Assembly (NCBI GenBank): GCA_037176845.1
Contig: JAYKXP010000043.1
Span: 124,001 to 188,000 of the forward strand
Length of the DNA: 64,000 nucleotides
Origin: Paramarasmius palmivorus
Lineage: Eukaryota > Basidiomycota > Agaricomycetes > Agaricales > Marasmiaceae
Direction: 5' to 3'
The translations under genes and the position numbers were made by a program. The notes under the pieces are model-generated. The model saw only the letters and a program-made list of their open reading frames with translations, had not been told where the DNA came from and made no database searches. Positions 24,360-38,505 of this stretch are shown piece by piece. Numbering within the stretch: position 1 is the first letter of the stretch; each line of letters begins with the position of its first letter.

Positions 24360-25838
24360 TTAGTCGCAGCTAACATCAACGCCGTCATACGGTCCTGGAT
24401 GGTCGAAGATGTTACCTTGGGAAGTTTACGATTTCAGTAAGTACTTTGAAGTGTAGGGTAGAAAATGTCACATACCAACGAAGATGTTGGGAACGTCGTC
24501 GATGGTGCATCCCTTGGCGGTGCTGTCTTGACCTGTACAAAACATTTAGACTCGCGGCGCACCGTGACAGTGCTCGATAGCTTGACTTACCAGGACAAAC
24601 GTTCCAAGCCAGGCTTCCCGTGATATGGACTTCACCTTGTGGGTGACGGTAACCCAAGCCTCGTCCTAAGGACATCATCATCGACGTAGGTTCCACCTCG
24701 ATACTTGCGATGAAGGCTTACCTGGAATGATGGGGACGAAATCGTCTCTACAGGCAGGGATGACTATCAGTAAATACTTGGCCTCTTTCGTTGAGAGACA
24801 TACTGGTTCGTGATACGTGTCAGAGAAGTTGACGAATCCACGAGATTGGCGAATTCAGGGTTTCCAACTCTTGGCATACCATATGCAACGGTTTTGATAT
24901 CAGCGTTGGGGAGTTGCCGCCGAAGGTAAACGGCGTCAATAAGTGAGATTGCAGCACCTGGTACAGATATCCCAGTAAGTCCCGGATAAGAGAATGGTGA
25001 AACGGAGCACCTACCGAGGGAGTGGCCAACTGTTGTGATGCTGTTTGTGTCGTTATCTGACATGGTTTTCTTCACTGCTGCGAGGATCTCAGCTGCGGTT
25101 CTAAGTCACAGAAAGTCAACGACGATAGACCTATATCTTGGAAATGAAAGGAAAATGTACTTCTCCTGAACGTCTGCGAAACCGCTGTGAACTTTGACCG
25201 AGGAGCTTACCCCAGGGAACAGAGATGTGCTCAGTGAACGAGGGAAGAATCGGGCATCTGTACAGATGGATTCGCTGGTTGATTGTCAATGAGGTTTCAA
25301 TGGTGTTTGTCAAGATGAAACCGACATTTCTGAGACGTCTGTGCCCTGGTGTGCAACTATGACGGTCTAGTGCAACAAGACGTAAGTTAGTTGCTCCAGA
25401 TACTCTCGGAAAGAGGCCTACATTAAGCGACGGGGAGAACCCGACATACCCTAACGAGGAACTGAATGTCAAATGTCGGTCATCTTCGGATGCATATTTG
25501 CCCGGCTTACAGAATTGGATTGAGCCCCCATTACCACCGGAAGCGACGGGCTTGAAGTCTTTGTTGGCATTGCAATTGACTAAAACAAACAGTGAATCTA
25601 GGAAAGGCTTGCACAAATGCAAACCGTACGCACCCCCACAGTTCCATGCCAAAGTTTTAGCCGGCTCGCAATATCCGGCTCCAGCAAAGAACGAGAGAGG
25701 CTTGAATGCGCTGATTTGTGCAGAGCTGAGAGCAGTCACACTCTGACGGGCTTCTAGGACGGGGGCTGGGACAGCTCCTACACCCAGTGCTGAGAGAAGT
25801 GTCGATACAACGACGATAGTTCCAGAGAGGGTCTTCAT
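24360..25838 (-). CDS. Secreted class-3 (fungal-type) triacylglycerol lipase, copy 1
   Basis: ATG 25838 with a signal peptide (LSGTIVVVSTLLSALGVGAV), then ARQSVTALSSAQISAFKPLS, as in copy 2. Later exons carry CEPAKTLAWNCG, KPVASGGNGGSIQFW, and TVIVAHQGTDVSEM (the oxyanion-hole region). The nucleophile elbow is VGHSLG, split by an intron and continuing AAISLIDAVYLRRQLP. Then come AYGMPRVGNPEF and the Asp region before PII. The catalytic His lies in HPQGEVHI, followed by NVCPG and PYDGVDVSCD and the stop. Ser-Asp-His triad positions are thus all visible. It is an extracellular ester hydrolase. It is divergent from the paralog at 27.97 kb. A TATA-like ATAAAAG lies about 120 nt upstream. Confidence 0.88.
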
Positions 25839-27966
25839 GTTACAAACTTGAAGGAGTGGCTTGGGTTAAGGGGTGTAGTGGAAGGGTACTTCGTCGAAGA
25901 GGACACCTGGAGAGTGAGTTGGGGGAAACCAGATCGTCCATCATGGGTACAGGCTGCTTTTATGTGCTGTGTCAAGAGCGGAAAACATTGTGGGGAAGGA
26001 GTATCTCCGATCACCCGAGCGTTGTTGCAATCACATATGGATCAGCGTATCACAAGGTCATCATCAGAGGAGATCAGAGGACGAATAATGTGCCAGCTCA
26101 GATGCCAATGCGACTCAAGCGCGCCAAGCTTAAACTATGGGAGGCTGTACCTGGCGACTGAGAGTTCGAGAGATTGCTTCGCCTTTGGCAAGCAAATAGG
26201 GTCGAGTTATGGGATTCAGACAGACAAAGGCTGCTGAAAGTGTCCTGGTACTGAACCGACCCTACAAAGATCAATATTTAATGGAGTCTGTGCAGGCTGG
26301 CAATCTTGATGAAACGAGATGGACACTGACAACATATGACCCGTATGACCAACCGCAACCTATATCAGATGGCAGTGTCCATACGCTTTCAGTTTCATTG
26401 TCAAGCGTGGATATGAAAGGCAGGCACATAATCGTTGCCATGCGAGAAAAGGTGAGACTGAAATGAGAAAGGAAAACCACAGCCAGAGTTCGAATCATAA
26501 CGCTGAATTCAAGAAGTGTTCAAGAAGTGTCTTTCCCTTCCAATGAACCAGATACGAGAAGTTCCATTCATTATGACGCAGCCAGGGAGCCCGTGGTAGC
26601 AAACATCGTGTAGGTATGCAAGGGACTTACTTTACGATAACCCTGATCTTCATGGTCTTTTCCTTGAGACGGCATGGAATCATGGTTCCCAAAGCTACGG
26701 CACGGAATAATGGAATTGAGGTTCGCAGTTCCACTGTCGAGAAGGGCCCTGCATCACCTACTTTAGTGAGGTACCGAACATATGACCGCTATTCAGCGCT
26801 CTACTTTCTGTCTATAAGCATCGTTCGCTGTGAAACAGGCGCGGACCACGTACCGCTGAAGCCTATCAACCGACATGGTCGAAACTACTCGCCACCTCTT
26901 CAAAGTTGGCGATATGTTTCCAGACGCGCGAGAAATAGAGACAAAACGGAGAGTAATAGTGGTCCGAGGGAAGCGTCGGGCCTGGGAGAGTAAGGATATG
27001 GATCTCAAAGATAGTTTCTGTCGTATAAACAAACCGATGTCAACCAAAGCAGCAAGAGGCCACGGAAAACGATGTGTCGAACATTCACGAGTACAAAACC
27101 GCATGGCAGAGCATTTCTCAAGCGCAGGGTATACTGCCAAAATCTTGAGCTCCCAAGGTCATCAATTCGAGGTCTTGAAGGGGGTCGGTCACATTTCAAC
27201 TTCGTGCTGCCCACCATATCCTGAGGTATCGAATCGGTCCGAGTCTATTCCTACGAGTGAAGGTCAGTTAAGACGATAACAGTAAGAAATATTGCTTCGC
27301 ACCTTCGGAAAAATGGCCATTGCTAGGCTGCACTAGTCATCTGAAACAATACAATTCCCGTCATCCTCCGTGAAGTGATAATCCGGGATATAGCAAAATA
27401 TACAATCTATTTGGCAGATTCGGGATGAAGGAAATGTGGTATATAAATTGCGATAATGTGGTTGCAGAACAAGTTACGAGACGGCCGTTCGGACGTTCCA
27501 CATGGTGCGGACCCCCGTGTGACCCACCACCATCATGGTAATCTTTTCTGCCTCTCTTCAGGTACCGAACGAGCTATGCATGCTAACTGCCATTTCGAAA
27601 TTTCACAGATTGCGTAGCTCGCATCGCTCGTATTCGCCAGAGCTTGGCCGTTTTTCCGCCACGAAATCGCGCAGACAGACCTAAGAAATTCGTGAAATAC
27701 CTCATGGATTTATCTACCATGCAGAACACATTCACCATCAAGCAGGATGTCAAGTAACAAATGCCTTCCTATCAGATTTTTGACGCTTTCAAGTGGGAGT
27801 GGAGGGTGCTCGGATCCGGTTCAATGTGTTTGTGTGAATGACATTGCATGGTTCAATGGGTAAAAATAAACTGCGGTGCTGAGGTGTGTTCTATCAATCA
27901 TATAAAAGCCGAATGAACGCCTGACATCTGCAAGGTGGTACCCGTGTAGGAGCCTACGCAGTCGAG
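25839..27966. other. Intergenic between divergent lipase genes
   Basis: About 2.1 kb. Several short frames (longest 134 codons at 26875-27279) overlap frames on the other strand and show no family features. No gene supported. The right end holds the lipase 2 TATA box. Confidence 0.5.
27901..27908 (+). promoter_or_regulatory. TATA box of lipase copy 2
   Basis: TATAAAAG, 60 nt upstream of the ATG at 27967, at the usual place for a fungal secreted-enzyme gene. Confidence 0.5.
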
Positions 27967-29218
27967 ATGATGAGCTTCGATTTGCTTCGTTTCTCTGTCG
28001 CTGTCCTTGCGTTTCTTGCATCGGGCGTTGTCGCATCGCCCGCTGCAGTCAAGCGCCAGTCGATTACAGCTCTTTCGGCTGCGCAAATCTCCGCGTTCAA
28101 GCCATACAGCTTCTACGCCAGTACTGCTTACTGCAAGCCCGCCAATACCCTGGCTTGGAATTGTGGAGGTGCGTCTTGAACTCACGTAGCAGCAACATTC
28201 CTATTGATATACCGCATCTCTAGCCAACTGCCAAGCTAATCCGACATTCAAGCCCATCGCATCGGGAGGAGATGGCGGCTCCATACAATTCTGGTATGTT
28301 GGCTATGACCCAGCACTCAAAACAGTTATAGTCGGGCATCAGGGGACTGATTTCTCAAAGATGTGCGTTACAAACACGGCGGTATCCTTTCAGTACTGAT
28401 ATCTAAACATGTCTCACAGCGAAGCCGCTCTCACCGATGCCGACATCATCTTGGAGTCGCTTGATTCAACCTTGTTCCCTGGGGTTCCTTCTGGCGTCAA
28501 AGTTCACAGCGGCTTCAAAGACGAACATGCCAAGACAGCTGCTACGATTCTATCCAACGTTCAGAAGGCTCTTACACAAAACTCTGCCACTTCCGTGACC
28601 GTTGTAGGACATTCCCTTGGGGCTGCGTTAGCGCTGCTTGATTCCATCTATCTCCCGCTCCACCTCCCCGCTGGTACCACCGTCAAAATGATTGGTGAGT
28701 CATGAAACCCTCAAACATGAATGCTTGTTTCCTGAACCTTGTTTATTTTCTTAGGATACGGAATGCCTCGAGTGAGTGATGTCAGCCCAGAAATGTACGT
28801 CCATTACCTACCCTTCCTTTACTAGGTCGGAAACTCCTCCTTTGCCACCTATGTCGACTCTCATGCCACCGTTACCCACATCAATAACAAGTATGTATAC
28901 CCTGATCCCGACATGTGGATTTGAACTTTCATTGACAACAACATTACACAGGCAAGACATCGTACCGATCCTACCTGGTCGATTCCTGGGCTTTGCTCAC
29001 CCAAATGGAGAGGTCCATATCACTGACTCCAACGTCTGGGATTCTTGCCCCGGGCACGACAATACTGATGATCGATGCACTGTTGGTGATGTTCCCAATA
29101 TCTTTGTTGGAGATACAGGCGACCATAAGGGTGAGTTGTGCTGTGCTCTGCTGTGAGATACAGAAACCTGAGATAGCGTTCGACAGGTCCATATGATGGT
29201 GTTACGATGGGATGCTAA
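27967..29218 (+). CDS. Secreted class-3 (fungal-type) triacylglycerol lipase, copy 2
   Basis: Two in-frame ATGs (27967, 27970) start a signal peptide (LLRFSVAVLAFLASGVVASP). Exons give RQSITALSAAQISAFKPYS, CKPANTLAWNCGG, GGDGGSIQFWYVGYDP, VGHQGTDFSKM, GFKDEHAKTA and the elbow VVGHSLGAALALLDSIYLP. They continue with GYGMPRVGNSSFATYVDS, the Asp region NNKQDIVPILPGRFLGF and the His region HPNGEVHITDSNVWDSCPG. The last exon gives PYDGVTMGC and stop at 29218. Ser, Asp and His of the triad are present. Predicted extracellular lipase of about 300 residues. Convergent with CDC48; a gap of 290 bp separates the ends. Confidence 0.9.
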
Positions 29219-29508
29219 TGTTGATCCATGACTGCATGTAAATTAAGTACTTGCTGTAAGTACATGAGATGCTATACCAGGAGGCTATAAGCCACTCAAC
29301 CTTAATTTTGTGTGAATAAGCTGTTGAGTCTCGAATCTCAAAGCTTGACGATGACGATGACACAGCCCCCGTGTGCAGCTGACCTTAGCGCTCATAGGTA
29401 CAGAAGTTATGAAGTTTCGTATTTATACAGATGAATAAACGTCTAGAACAGCAGACTACAGTAACACAGTATGAAACATCTCGAAGACATTTTTTACATC
29501 AACAGTCT

Positions 29509-32375
<2,867 letters not shown>

Positions 32376-32564
32376 GGTAAGAATATGAGAGGGAAAAGGT
32401 AATGAAACAAGGGAAGCTGGAAGCACAGATTTAAGGTGCGCTCGTGGGGGGACGCGCGTCCTGACGCTGACTAAGCCTGACAAAGGTCTGCGGGAACACG
32501 TGGAAATTTCGCGAAGTTTCCAGAATTGAACCACTTGGTACGCGAATTTCTGCTTCATTCCCCC
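32376..32564. promoter_or_regulatory. Shared divergent promoter of CDC48 and tubulin cofactor B
   Basis: Only 189 bp separate the two ATGs, so both promoters and both 5' UTRs must lie here. GC-rich segment CGTGGGGGGACGCGCG at about 32444-32460. No clear TATA box. Confidence 0.5.
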
Positions 32565-33472
32565 ATGTCGACTCTGAATCTCTTTGTAGTTTCGCCAGAT
32601 ACCCGTTCAGAAAGGAGATTTGACCCTCATATCACCGTTGAGCAGCTCAAGGTACTCTCTGCGATGGATCATCCATCGAGCTACTCATAGATGCGGGATC
32701 TAGTCCAAGTTGGAATTTATCACTGGAATTCCAGCGGCAAACCAATCGGTTTCTGTGCTTGACTCTGAAGATAATCCAAAAGTTGTTGCGCAGCTCGCGG
32801 AAGACTCCAGACCTCTTGGATTCTATGGATTGCACGATTACCAGGTGCTCAAGGTACGCGTCAGCTGTCGTGTCGAATTCAACAAGCTGACATCGTTCCA
32901 GGTCGATGACTTGAATCCTTCAGTCAGCTTTACAGGACAACTGACCGACGTGTCTCAAGTGGACAAGTTTGAGCTCAGTGACGACGCCTACGCTAAAAGA
33001 ACGGGTACGTACAGTACACGTTTGACTCACAAGACATTTCAATAATTCATCATATTCATAGACTCGGTGCTCGCCTACAAGCAACGGAATAAAGTTGGCC
33101 GGTTCGCTCCAAAAGATGAAAAGCCTCAAGAGAAAGACTACTCGGTGGACATTCCTGTTGGTGCCAGGTGTGAGGTAGAGTCAACCGAACCTGGCTTGAG
33201 CAAACGTGGTACTGTTCGCTTTGTGGGAGAGACCAAATTTGGTGCTGGAGGAGTTTGGGTTGGCATTGAATATGACGAACCCTTCGGAAAGAATGACGGA
33301 TCGTGAGTTTTATATATACTGGTCTACACAGTTCATTAACGCGCCTTATAGTGTACAAGGTGTACAATATTTCACCTGTCGACCCAACTATGGTGTCTTC
33401 GTCAGACCTGACAAAGTCAAAGTTGGTGACTATCCGGTACTGGATATTGATGACCTGGATGAAGAAATGTAA
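32565..33472 (+). CDS. Tubulin-folding cofactor B (CAP-Gly, ubiquitin-like)
   Basis: Five exons, about 245 residues. The N-terminal ubiquitin-like domain starts [19 protein letters not shown] and goes on with [20 protein letters not shown] and [13 protein letters not shown]. Then [14 protein letters not shown] and RFAPKDEK. The CAP-Gly domain has [31 protein letters not shown], then [14 protein letters not shown], and after the last intron [21 protein letters not shown]-terminus ends DDLDEEM, the acidic tail typical of TBCB/Alf1. It binds alpha-tubulin after chaperonin release and works with cofactor E in tubulin dimer assembly and dissociation in the cytosol. Length and domain order match the family. 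Confidence 0.94.
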
Positions 33473-33890
33473 AGACATAGCAGAACCTATCATTGATTGT
33501 ATCTCTCAGTTTGGCAATAAGAAATCTTTTGTTCATAGGCGATGCACCGGACGATCTGGAACTTTCTTGAAAATACGTTTGGCCTTTTGGCAAGTGCCCT
33601 CGAATAAATGCTTTTTTGAGACTCCTTCCGATATACATGAGGACTCGTTAGAGAACTAAATATAAGGGTATATTGTCTCGGCACAGCCTCTCGGTTGCTC
33701 GGGAAAGCGCCCAGTCACCATGCATCTCTGACCAAATCCACCAACTCGTTCGGCAAACTATATACTACCGCCCTCAATCTCGTCGGAAAACTCATCAGGG
33801 TCAAGAAGACTATAACACATACGTTTTTTTTTTTGGATATTGGTGAGAAGCACTCCTAATATTTAGCGTGTCGTAGCGACTGACCCTCTC
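33473..33890. other. Intergenic
   Basis: About 0.4 kb between the cofactor B gene and the second F-box gene, same strand. A T-run lies at about 33823-33833. Nothing else seen. Confidence 0.5.
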
Positions 33891-35293
33891 ATGTCGTTTT
33901 GGGGATATCCGCAATCTCTTGAGCAGTCAGGCTCTCTCCTTCCGCTTACACCCCAAATGGCAATCATTGATTATCTACCAAATGAACTCCTTCAGACGAT
34001 TTTCTTGATTGTCTCACTTTCGGATGAAGCTGGTAGTTCCTCTAGCAATGATCTACATTCTCCTCCTTGGATTCTGAGTAGAGTTTGTAGGTGAGTGCGG
34101 TTGCACCTCCTACTCTTTATGTTATCTGAAAGTCACGTAAAACTAGGCGTTGGCGTGCTATTTGCATCGGCACAGCCGAGCTATGGGGTGTGTTCGAACT
34201 CGACAGGTTGAAGCTACCTCGATCGCTTTCTCAAACTACAACCGAATTAACGACCACTATCCGACCCAAATCAGTCGATTGGAGGCTCGTCGCAGAGATG
34301 CTTGAAGAGGTCTTCCGACGATCGTCTGAAAGACCAGTTCATCTTAAGTTACGCGACTTGGATCATCCCTCTCAGCCGTTGTACCTTAACGATCATGGAC
34401 CGTCAATAACTGATCTACAAACCGCTGCTGCAACTGGCCACTTCCATGACAGTACCTATCTGGTATGGGAAAGTATCATCGAATTCCTCCTCAATGGACA
34501 AAAGGATGTTACACCTTCTATTCCTTGGGAGCAGATCACGCATTTGACCCTCTCGCGGTTTCACCCATCTTACATCTTTGACCTCCTCCGGCGCTGCCAG
34601 AATCTCGAGGCACTCGAACTCAGAGGCCCGGCGAATTCTGGCATATTTTTGAGAGGTTGGCTCCCCATTTGTGTCGGCCTCCGGAAGTTATGCTATTCGG
34701 CACGGAATCCGACGTTCGCGGATGTGGTTAGTGTCCTCACCCTGCCAAATTTGGAACGATTGGAGCTCATCGACGAAGGCCGGCACCACGGCGTCGATCG
34801 AACCAATGCGGCGCCTCTTTTAAGGATGCTCCTGCGGTCTCGTTGCAAACTCAAATTTTTGCGTATGGGGAGCACTTGCTACGAGGATCGTGCCATGGTA
34901 GATATCCTCAAGTTTGGATCATTCCTCACCGAGTTGGTTCTCGAGGGACACATATCAGTGGCACTTATCGATAGTCTCATCGAGAACAGCTGGGCCGGTG
35001 TTCCTAATCTCACAAAGTTGGTTATACGTTGCGCATCGTGCACGTATTCGAATGCAGTTAGGCCACCTCCCTTATCGGCAATCCTACGCGCTCGAGAGGC
35101 TTTACCCAACATTCGGAGTCTGGAAGTGCAAGCGTGTGTGCCGATCAATGAGTGGACTGCAAGAGAAAAGGAATGCTACATGGGTATGCTGCAAAAAGGC
35201 GGTATTGTTGTTTGCGACTCATGGGAGTCGATGGATGGGATCAAGTGTCAGCGTGCAGGAACCAGCTGCCGCAAACGTTTATTGTGCGTCTAA
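33891..35293 (+). CDS. F-box / leucine-rich protein
   Basis: Two exons. Exon 1 (33891-34090) starts MSFWGYPQSLEQSG and carries the F-box half IDYLPNELLQTIFLIVS and PPWILSRVCR. The intron 34091-34146 (GTGAGT...ACTAG) joins in frame to RWRAICIGTAELWGVFEL, completing the motif. Total 448 residues. The rest has spaced leucines (LTLSRFHPSYIFDLLRRCQN, LEALELRGP, LPNLERLELIDEG, VPNLTKLVIRC), as in LRR-like F-box proteins. Presumed SCF substrate adaptor; target unknown. It shares only family features with the F-box gene at 3.5 kb, so it is not a recent duplicate. Confidence 0.85.
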
Positions 35294-35847
35294 ACCACTG
35301 CTTTCTATCGCTAATCGAAGAGGTATGTCCCTAGCATTGCTTGTACGAACTCCACTGACCTATCGTTGTGAAGATAGTGCTCAATTGGTGTTCTCGCGAA
35401 AAACCCTCTCGAGCTGAACACCGACGACCCAGCACTACATTCCCAACTCTGACCTTTGTAACGACAACTTGAAAGAAGCCTCATGTTCGGGTTCGGATTT
35501 TTCTACCGGAGCTAACGGTGTTAGCTCGTGAATCTTGTACATCATTGCACTCTTGACCTGGTGACGCCCTGCATCATGCAACCGTTTCTCGTTCTATGCT
35601 ACTTTAGTTTATTCCATGTACCAATAATGTAACTCTGAAACTCAATACCTTAACCTTTCAATAAAGAACGCTCTTTGAGAACACGAAATGCGGGGGTGTT
35701 TGCAAATAAAATTTCACGTGGATTCCGATCTGGGCTTGGGCCCCGGGACCGCCGGCGGCAATGAGCTCAAGCTCTTTTGGGCTCAGCCTCTCTCTCGACT
35801 CTTCCTTTTCCTTCCTTTTCCTTCTCTTCTCCGCCGTTCCAATCATG
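35294..35847. other. Intergenic
   Basis: About 0.55 kb between the F-box gene and DGAT2. A pyrimidine-rich tract just before the DGAT2 ATG (about 35785-35835) is a common fungal promoter feature. Nothing else seen. Confidence 0.45.
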
Positions 35848-37843
35848 GAAGCCAACAGGAAGCTCTCGCATTCGTCGCGCACGATATCGGCCTCGTCCTT
35901 GAGAGATCGTCTCTCAGCCCTAACTACAACCCCGCTGAAACCAATCACCGATTCTCTACATGCAAACATAGAGTTCGTGTTTTCGAACTGAATATCATGG
36001 AGTTGACAGACTTAACTGTCGTAGCTTTGTGCCTGCGCGAATCCCGAGGAAAAGGAGGTTACAGATGTTGGCGGTTGCAGTGTGGTCGGTGTTGATTGCG
36101 TTGACGACAGTTCTTTTTCTCTTTCTTTGGTACGTGTAGTGTTCAGGTTCTCCTCGAAGATGACGAAGCTGACAGATTCCTTGTCTCGCCGCACAATTTT
36201 CGAACTCACGATACCTCAATTCAACGAAATCTCAGCTCATTTCCACCACTTTGGCCTTTTCTCGCTGCATATCAGATTTGGGTGCTTTGGATAGACAAAA
36301 GTCCAGAGAATGGCGGAAGAACCAGTAAATGGTTCCGAGAATTGCGATTTTGGAAGTATTTTGCTGATTATTATCCTGCATCGTGAGTTCCGAGATGTTC
36401 GTCCTGTCATCTGGCCCTAATGACTGCTTGTGGGTTAGGTTCTTGAAGGTTGGGTGACAGTATTTCGGAAATGAAATGAGCAAGGCTGACGCGAAGCTTT
36501 GAAATCACAGGAAGCAGACCTCCCTGCTGATCGACCTTATGTCTTTGGGTACCATCCTCATGGTGTGTGTTCTTGGATCTCTATTCCCATAACGTTAGCT
36601 GAAACGGCATTTTATAGGCATTATTGGAATGTGCGTTTTCACAGTCTTGTCCTTCTGGGTTCTGTAACGAAGTTCTGGAATATTAGGGGTGCTATTGCGA
36701 CATTCGCGACAGAAGGTGTGTGTATACGCGCCCATTCACATCAACTATGATTAACTATGCCCAGCCACCGGTTTCTCCAAAGCGTTCCCGGGAATAAAGC
36801 CCCATCTATTGACGCTCACAAGCAACTTCAAGATGCCGTTCTACCGCGATCTAATAATGGCCATGGGAATATGCAGCGTGAGCAAAAAGTCGTGTTCCAA
36901 CATTCTCAAGGCTGGCCCGGGATCAGCAATCACAATAGTCGTGGGCGGCGCAGCGGAGAGCTTGAGCGCGCGTCCGGGTACAGCAGACCTTACGTTGCGG
37001 AAAAGGTGGGGAAGATTAACGGATAATGAAGCAGTCGATTAAACAATTTCCATCATAGGCTTGGGTTCATCAAAGTGGCTATTCAGCATGGGTACGTTTA
37101 AGCAATACAGATACACGGAGAAAGTTCCCTGACATGGATCATCTTACTAGGGCTGATCTCGTACCAGTATTTTCGTTCGGAGAAAATGATGCAAGTATTC
37201 ATGTTTTTCGTTCTCGGAATCCTACCTTACTCGTGGTGTGTCCTAGATATACGAACAAATGCCGAATGAGAAGGGAACAACAGTATATGCTCTACAGAAG
37301 AAGTTCCAATCCGTCTTTGGGTTCACGCTACCGTTGTTCCATGGAAGAGGCTTATTGAACTGTACGTATCCCTCGGATGTGACTTCTTCTGTAGCCCCTA
37401 AACATATGACGGGTTCACAGACAACCTCGGCTTGATGCCATATCGTAGACAAATCGTGGCAGTCAGTGAGTAAAGCATGCAGACTTCCAGCCTAATGTTT
37501 TGTATTGACTGAGGTCAATTCATCGCTTTTCAATAGTCGGAAAGCCCATACATGTCACACAGTCAGATAAGCCTCATATAGACGAGGTTATCCGGATACA
37601 GAAGTTGTATATTGATGAACTGACGCGGTGAGTGTATGATCATCTTACCTATCGAAGCTCGCTCCACCATCATACGAACGTTTCAGCTTCGGCCACTCCG
37701 TGGTTGCTAGCCTTCCTATTTATGTCGTGTCATTTTCCTTTTCCCGATACGAACTGACTTCGCATTCCTTCCCTAGGATTTGGAACACGTACAAAGATCA
37801 GTTCGCCAAGGCTCGGACCCGTGAGCTGAGCATCATTGAGTGA
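35848..37843 (+). CDS. Diacylglycerol O-acyltransferase 2 (DGAT2 family)
   Basis: About ten small exons. The ATG at 35848 gives a Ser/Arg-rich leader (MEANRKLSHSSRTISASS). After an intron with donor GTTCGT comes a basic stretch and the membrane hairpin MLAVAVWSVLIALTTVLFLF. Family signatures follow: RPYVFGYHPHGV with the YHPHG active-site block, the NFKMPFYRDLIMAMG segment, and AITIVVGGAAESL. Later come GFIKVAIQHGADLVPVFSFG and END, LPLFHGRGLL and GKPIHVTQ. It ends IWNTYKDQFAKARTRELSII and E, then stop at 37843. It makes triacylglycerol from diacylglycerol and acyl-CoA at the ER and lipid droplets. All signature blocks are intact. Confidence 0.92.
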
Positions 37844-38149
37844 ACTTTGAGATTTCGGAGAAAAAAGAAGCTTGTGATTAACATGGTTTCCCTCCGTGTT
37901 TTGCCTTTAGACACATGTACTTTAGTACTCTTCCTAGTTCATCCCGTACACTCATGTTGGCGCAAAGGACAGAAGAACGTGAAGATGTAATCACCTTGTA
38001 TCCTCAATTCCTACATGCGAAACTGTTTTTGAAGGGGTTGCATGGGTATTGAAGCATCTATTGATATTCTAGCGTCTAATATGTTAACATCACCGAAAAA
38101 ACCCGATACACTGTCCATCAGAGAAGAATGAGCGGAAGCCGTGATACCG
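37844..38149. other. Intergenic between convergent genes
   Basis: About 0.3 kb between the DGAT2 stop and the stop of the NRPS-like gene. Nothing else seen. Confidence 0.5.
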
Positions 38150-38505
38150 TTAAGAGGACATGGCAAAAGAGGGATATATTCGTATCAACGACCTTTTGTC
38201 GAAAGGTTCCGTGCACACGACACATTTCGATGCCTCCATTATACATCTAGGGTACGAGGATTAGAATAAAAACGAGGCATCAAGTAGAAAGAGAAACATA
38301 CGATTCGCAGAACAAATGTCCACACGGTGTGACGACCGATGACTTGGGGAAGCCACGACATATCGGACACATTAACAAGGCGCCCTTCGACTCGTGTAAC
38401 AGAGCGTCGTTGGTTTTCGGTCTATCCATTCGCTTGGCTGGCCATCCGAAGTAGACCTCGCCAGCTTCCGCAACTTCTCCAGATGTCAGCAGCGTGTGTT
38501 CACAC
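38150..38505 (-). other. C3HC4 RING finger encoded at the 3' end of the NRPS-like gene
   Basis: Continuing from GWPAKRMDRPKTNDALLH without a stop, the frame reads LLMCPICRGFPKSSVVTPCG and HLFCES. An intron (donor GTATGT, acceptor CCCTAG) then joins to CIMEASKCVVCTEPFDKRS, ending MSS and stop at 38150-38152. The cysteines and histidine form C-x2-C-x11-C-x-H-x2-C-x2-C-x6-C-x2-C, a full RING of the C3HC4 kind. It could belong to the synthetase or be a separate small gene whose start lies inside the preceding exon. Confidence 0.75.

Noticed and set aside
26875..27279. 134-codon plus-strand frame between the lipases
   Set aside because: It overlaps an equally long minus-strand frame, and neither has protein-family features.
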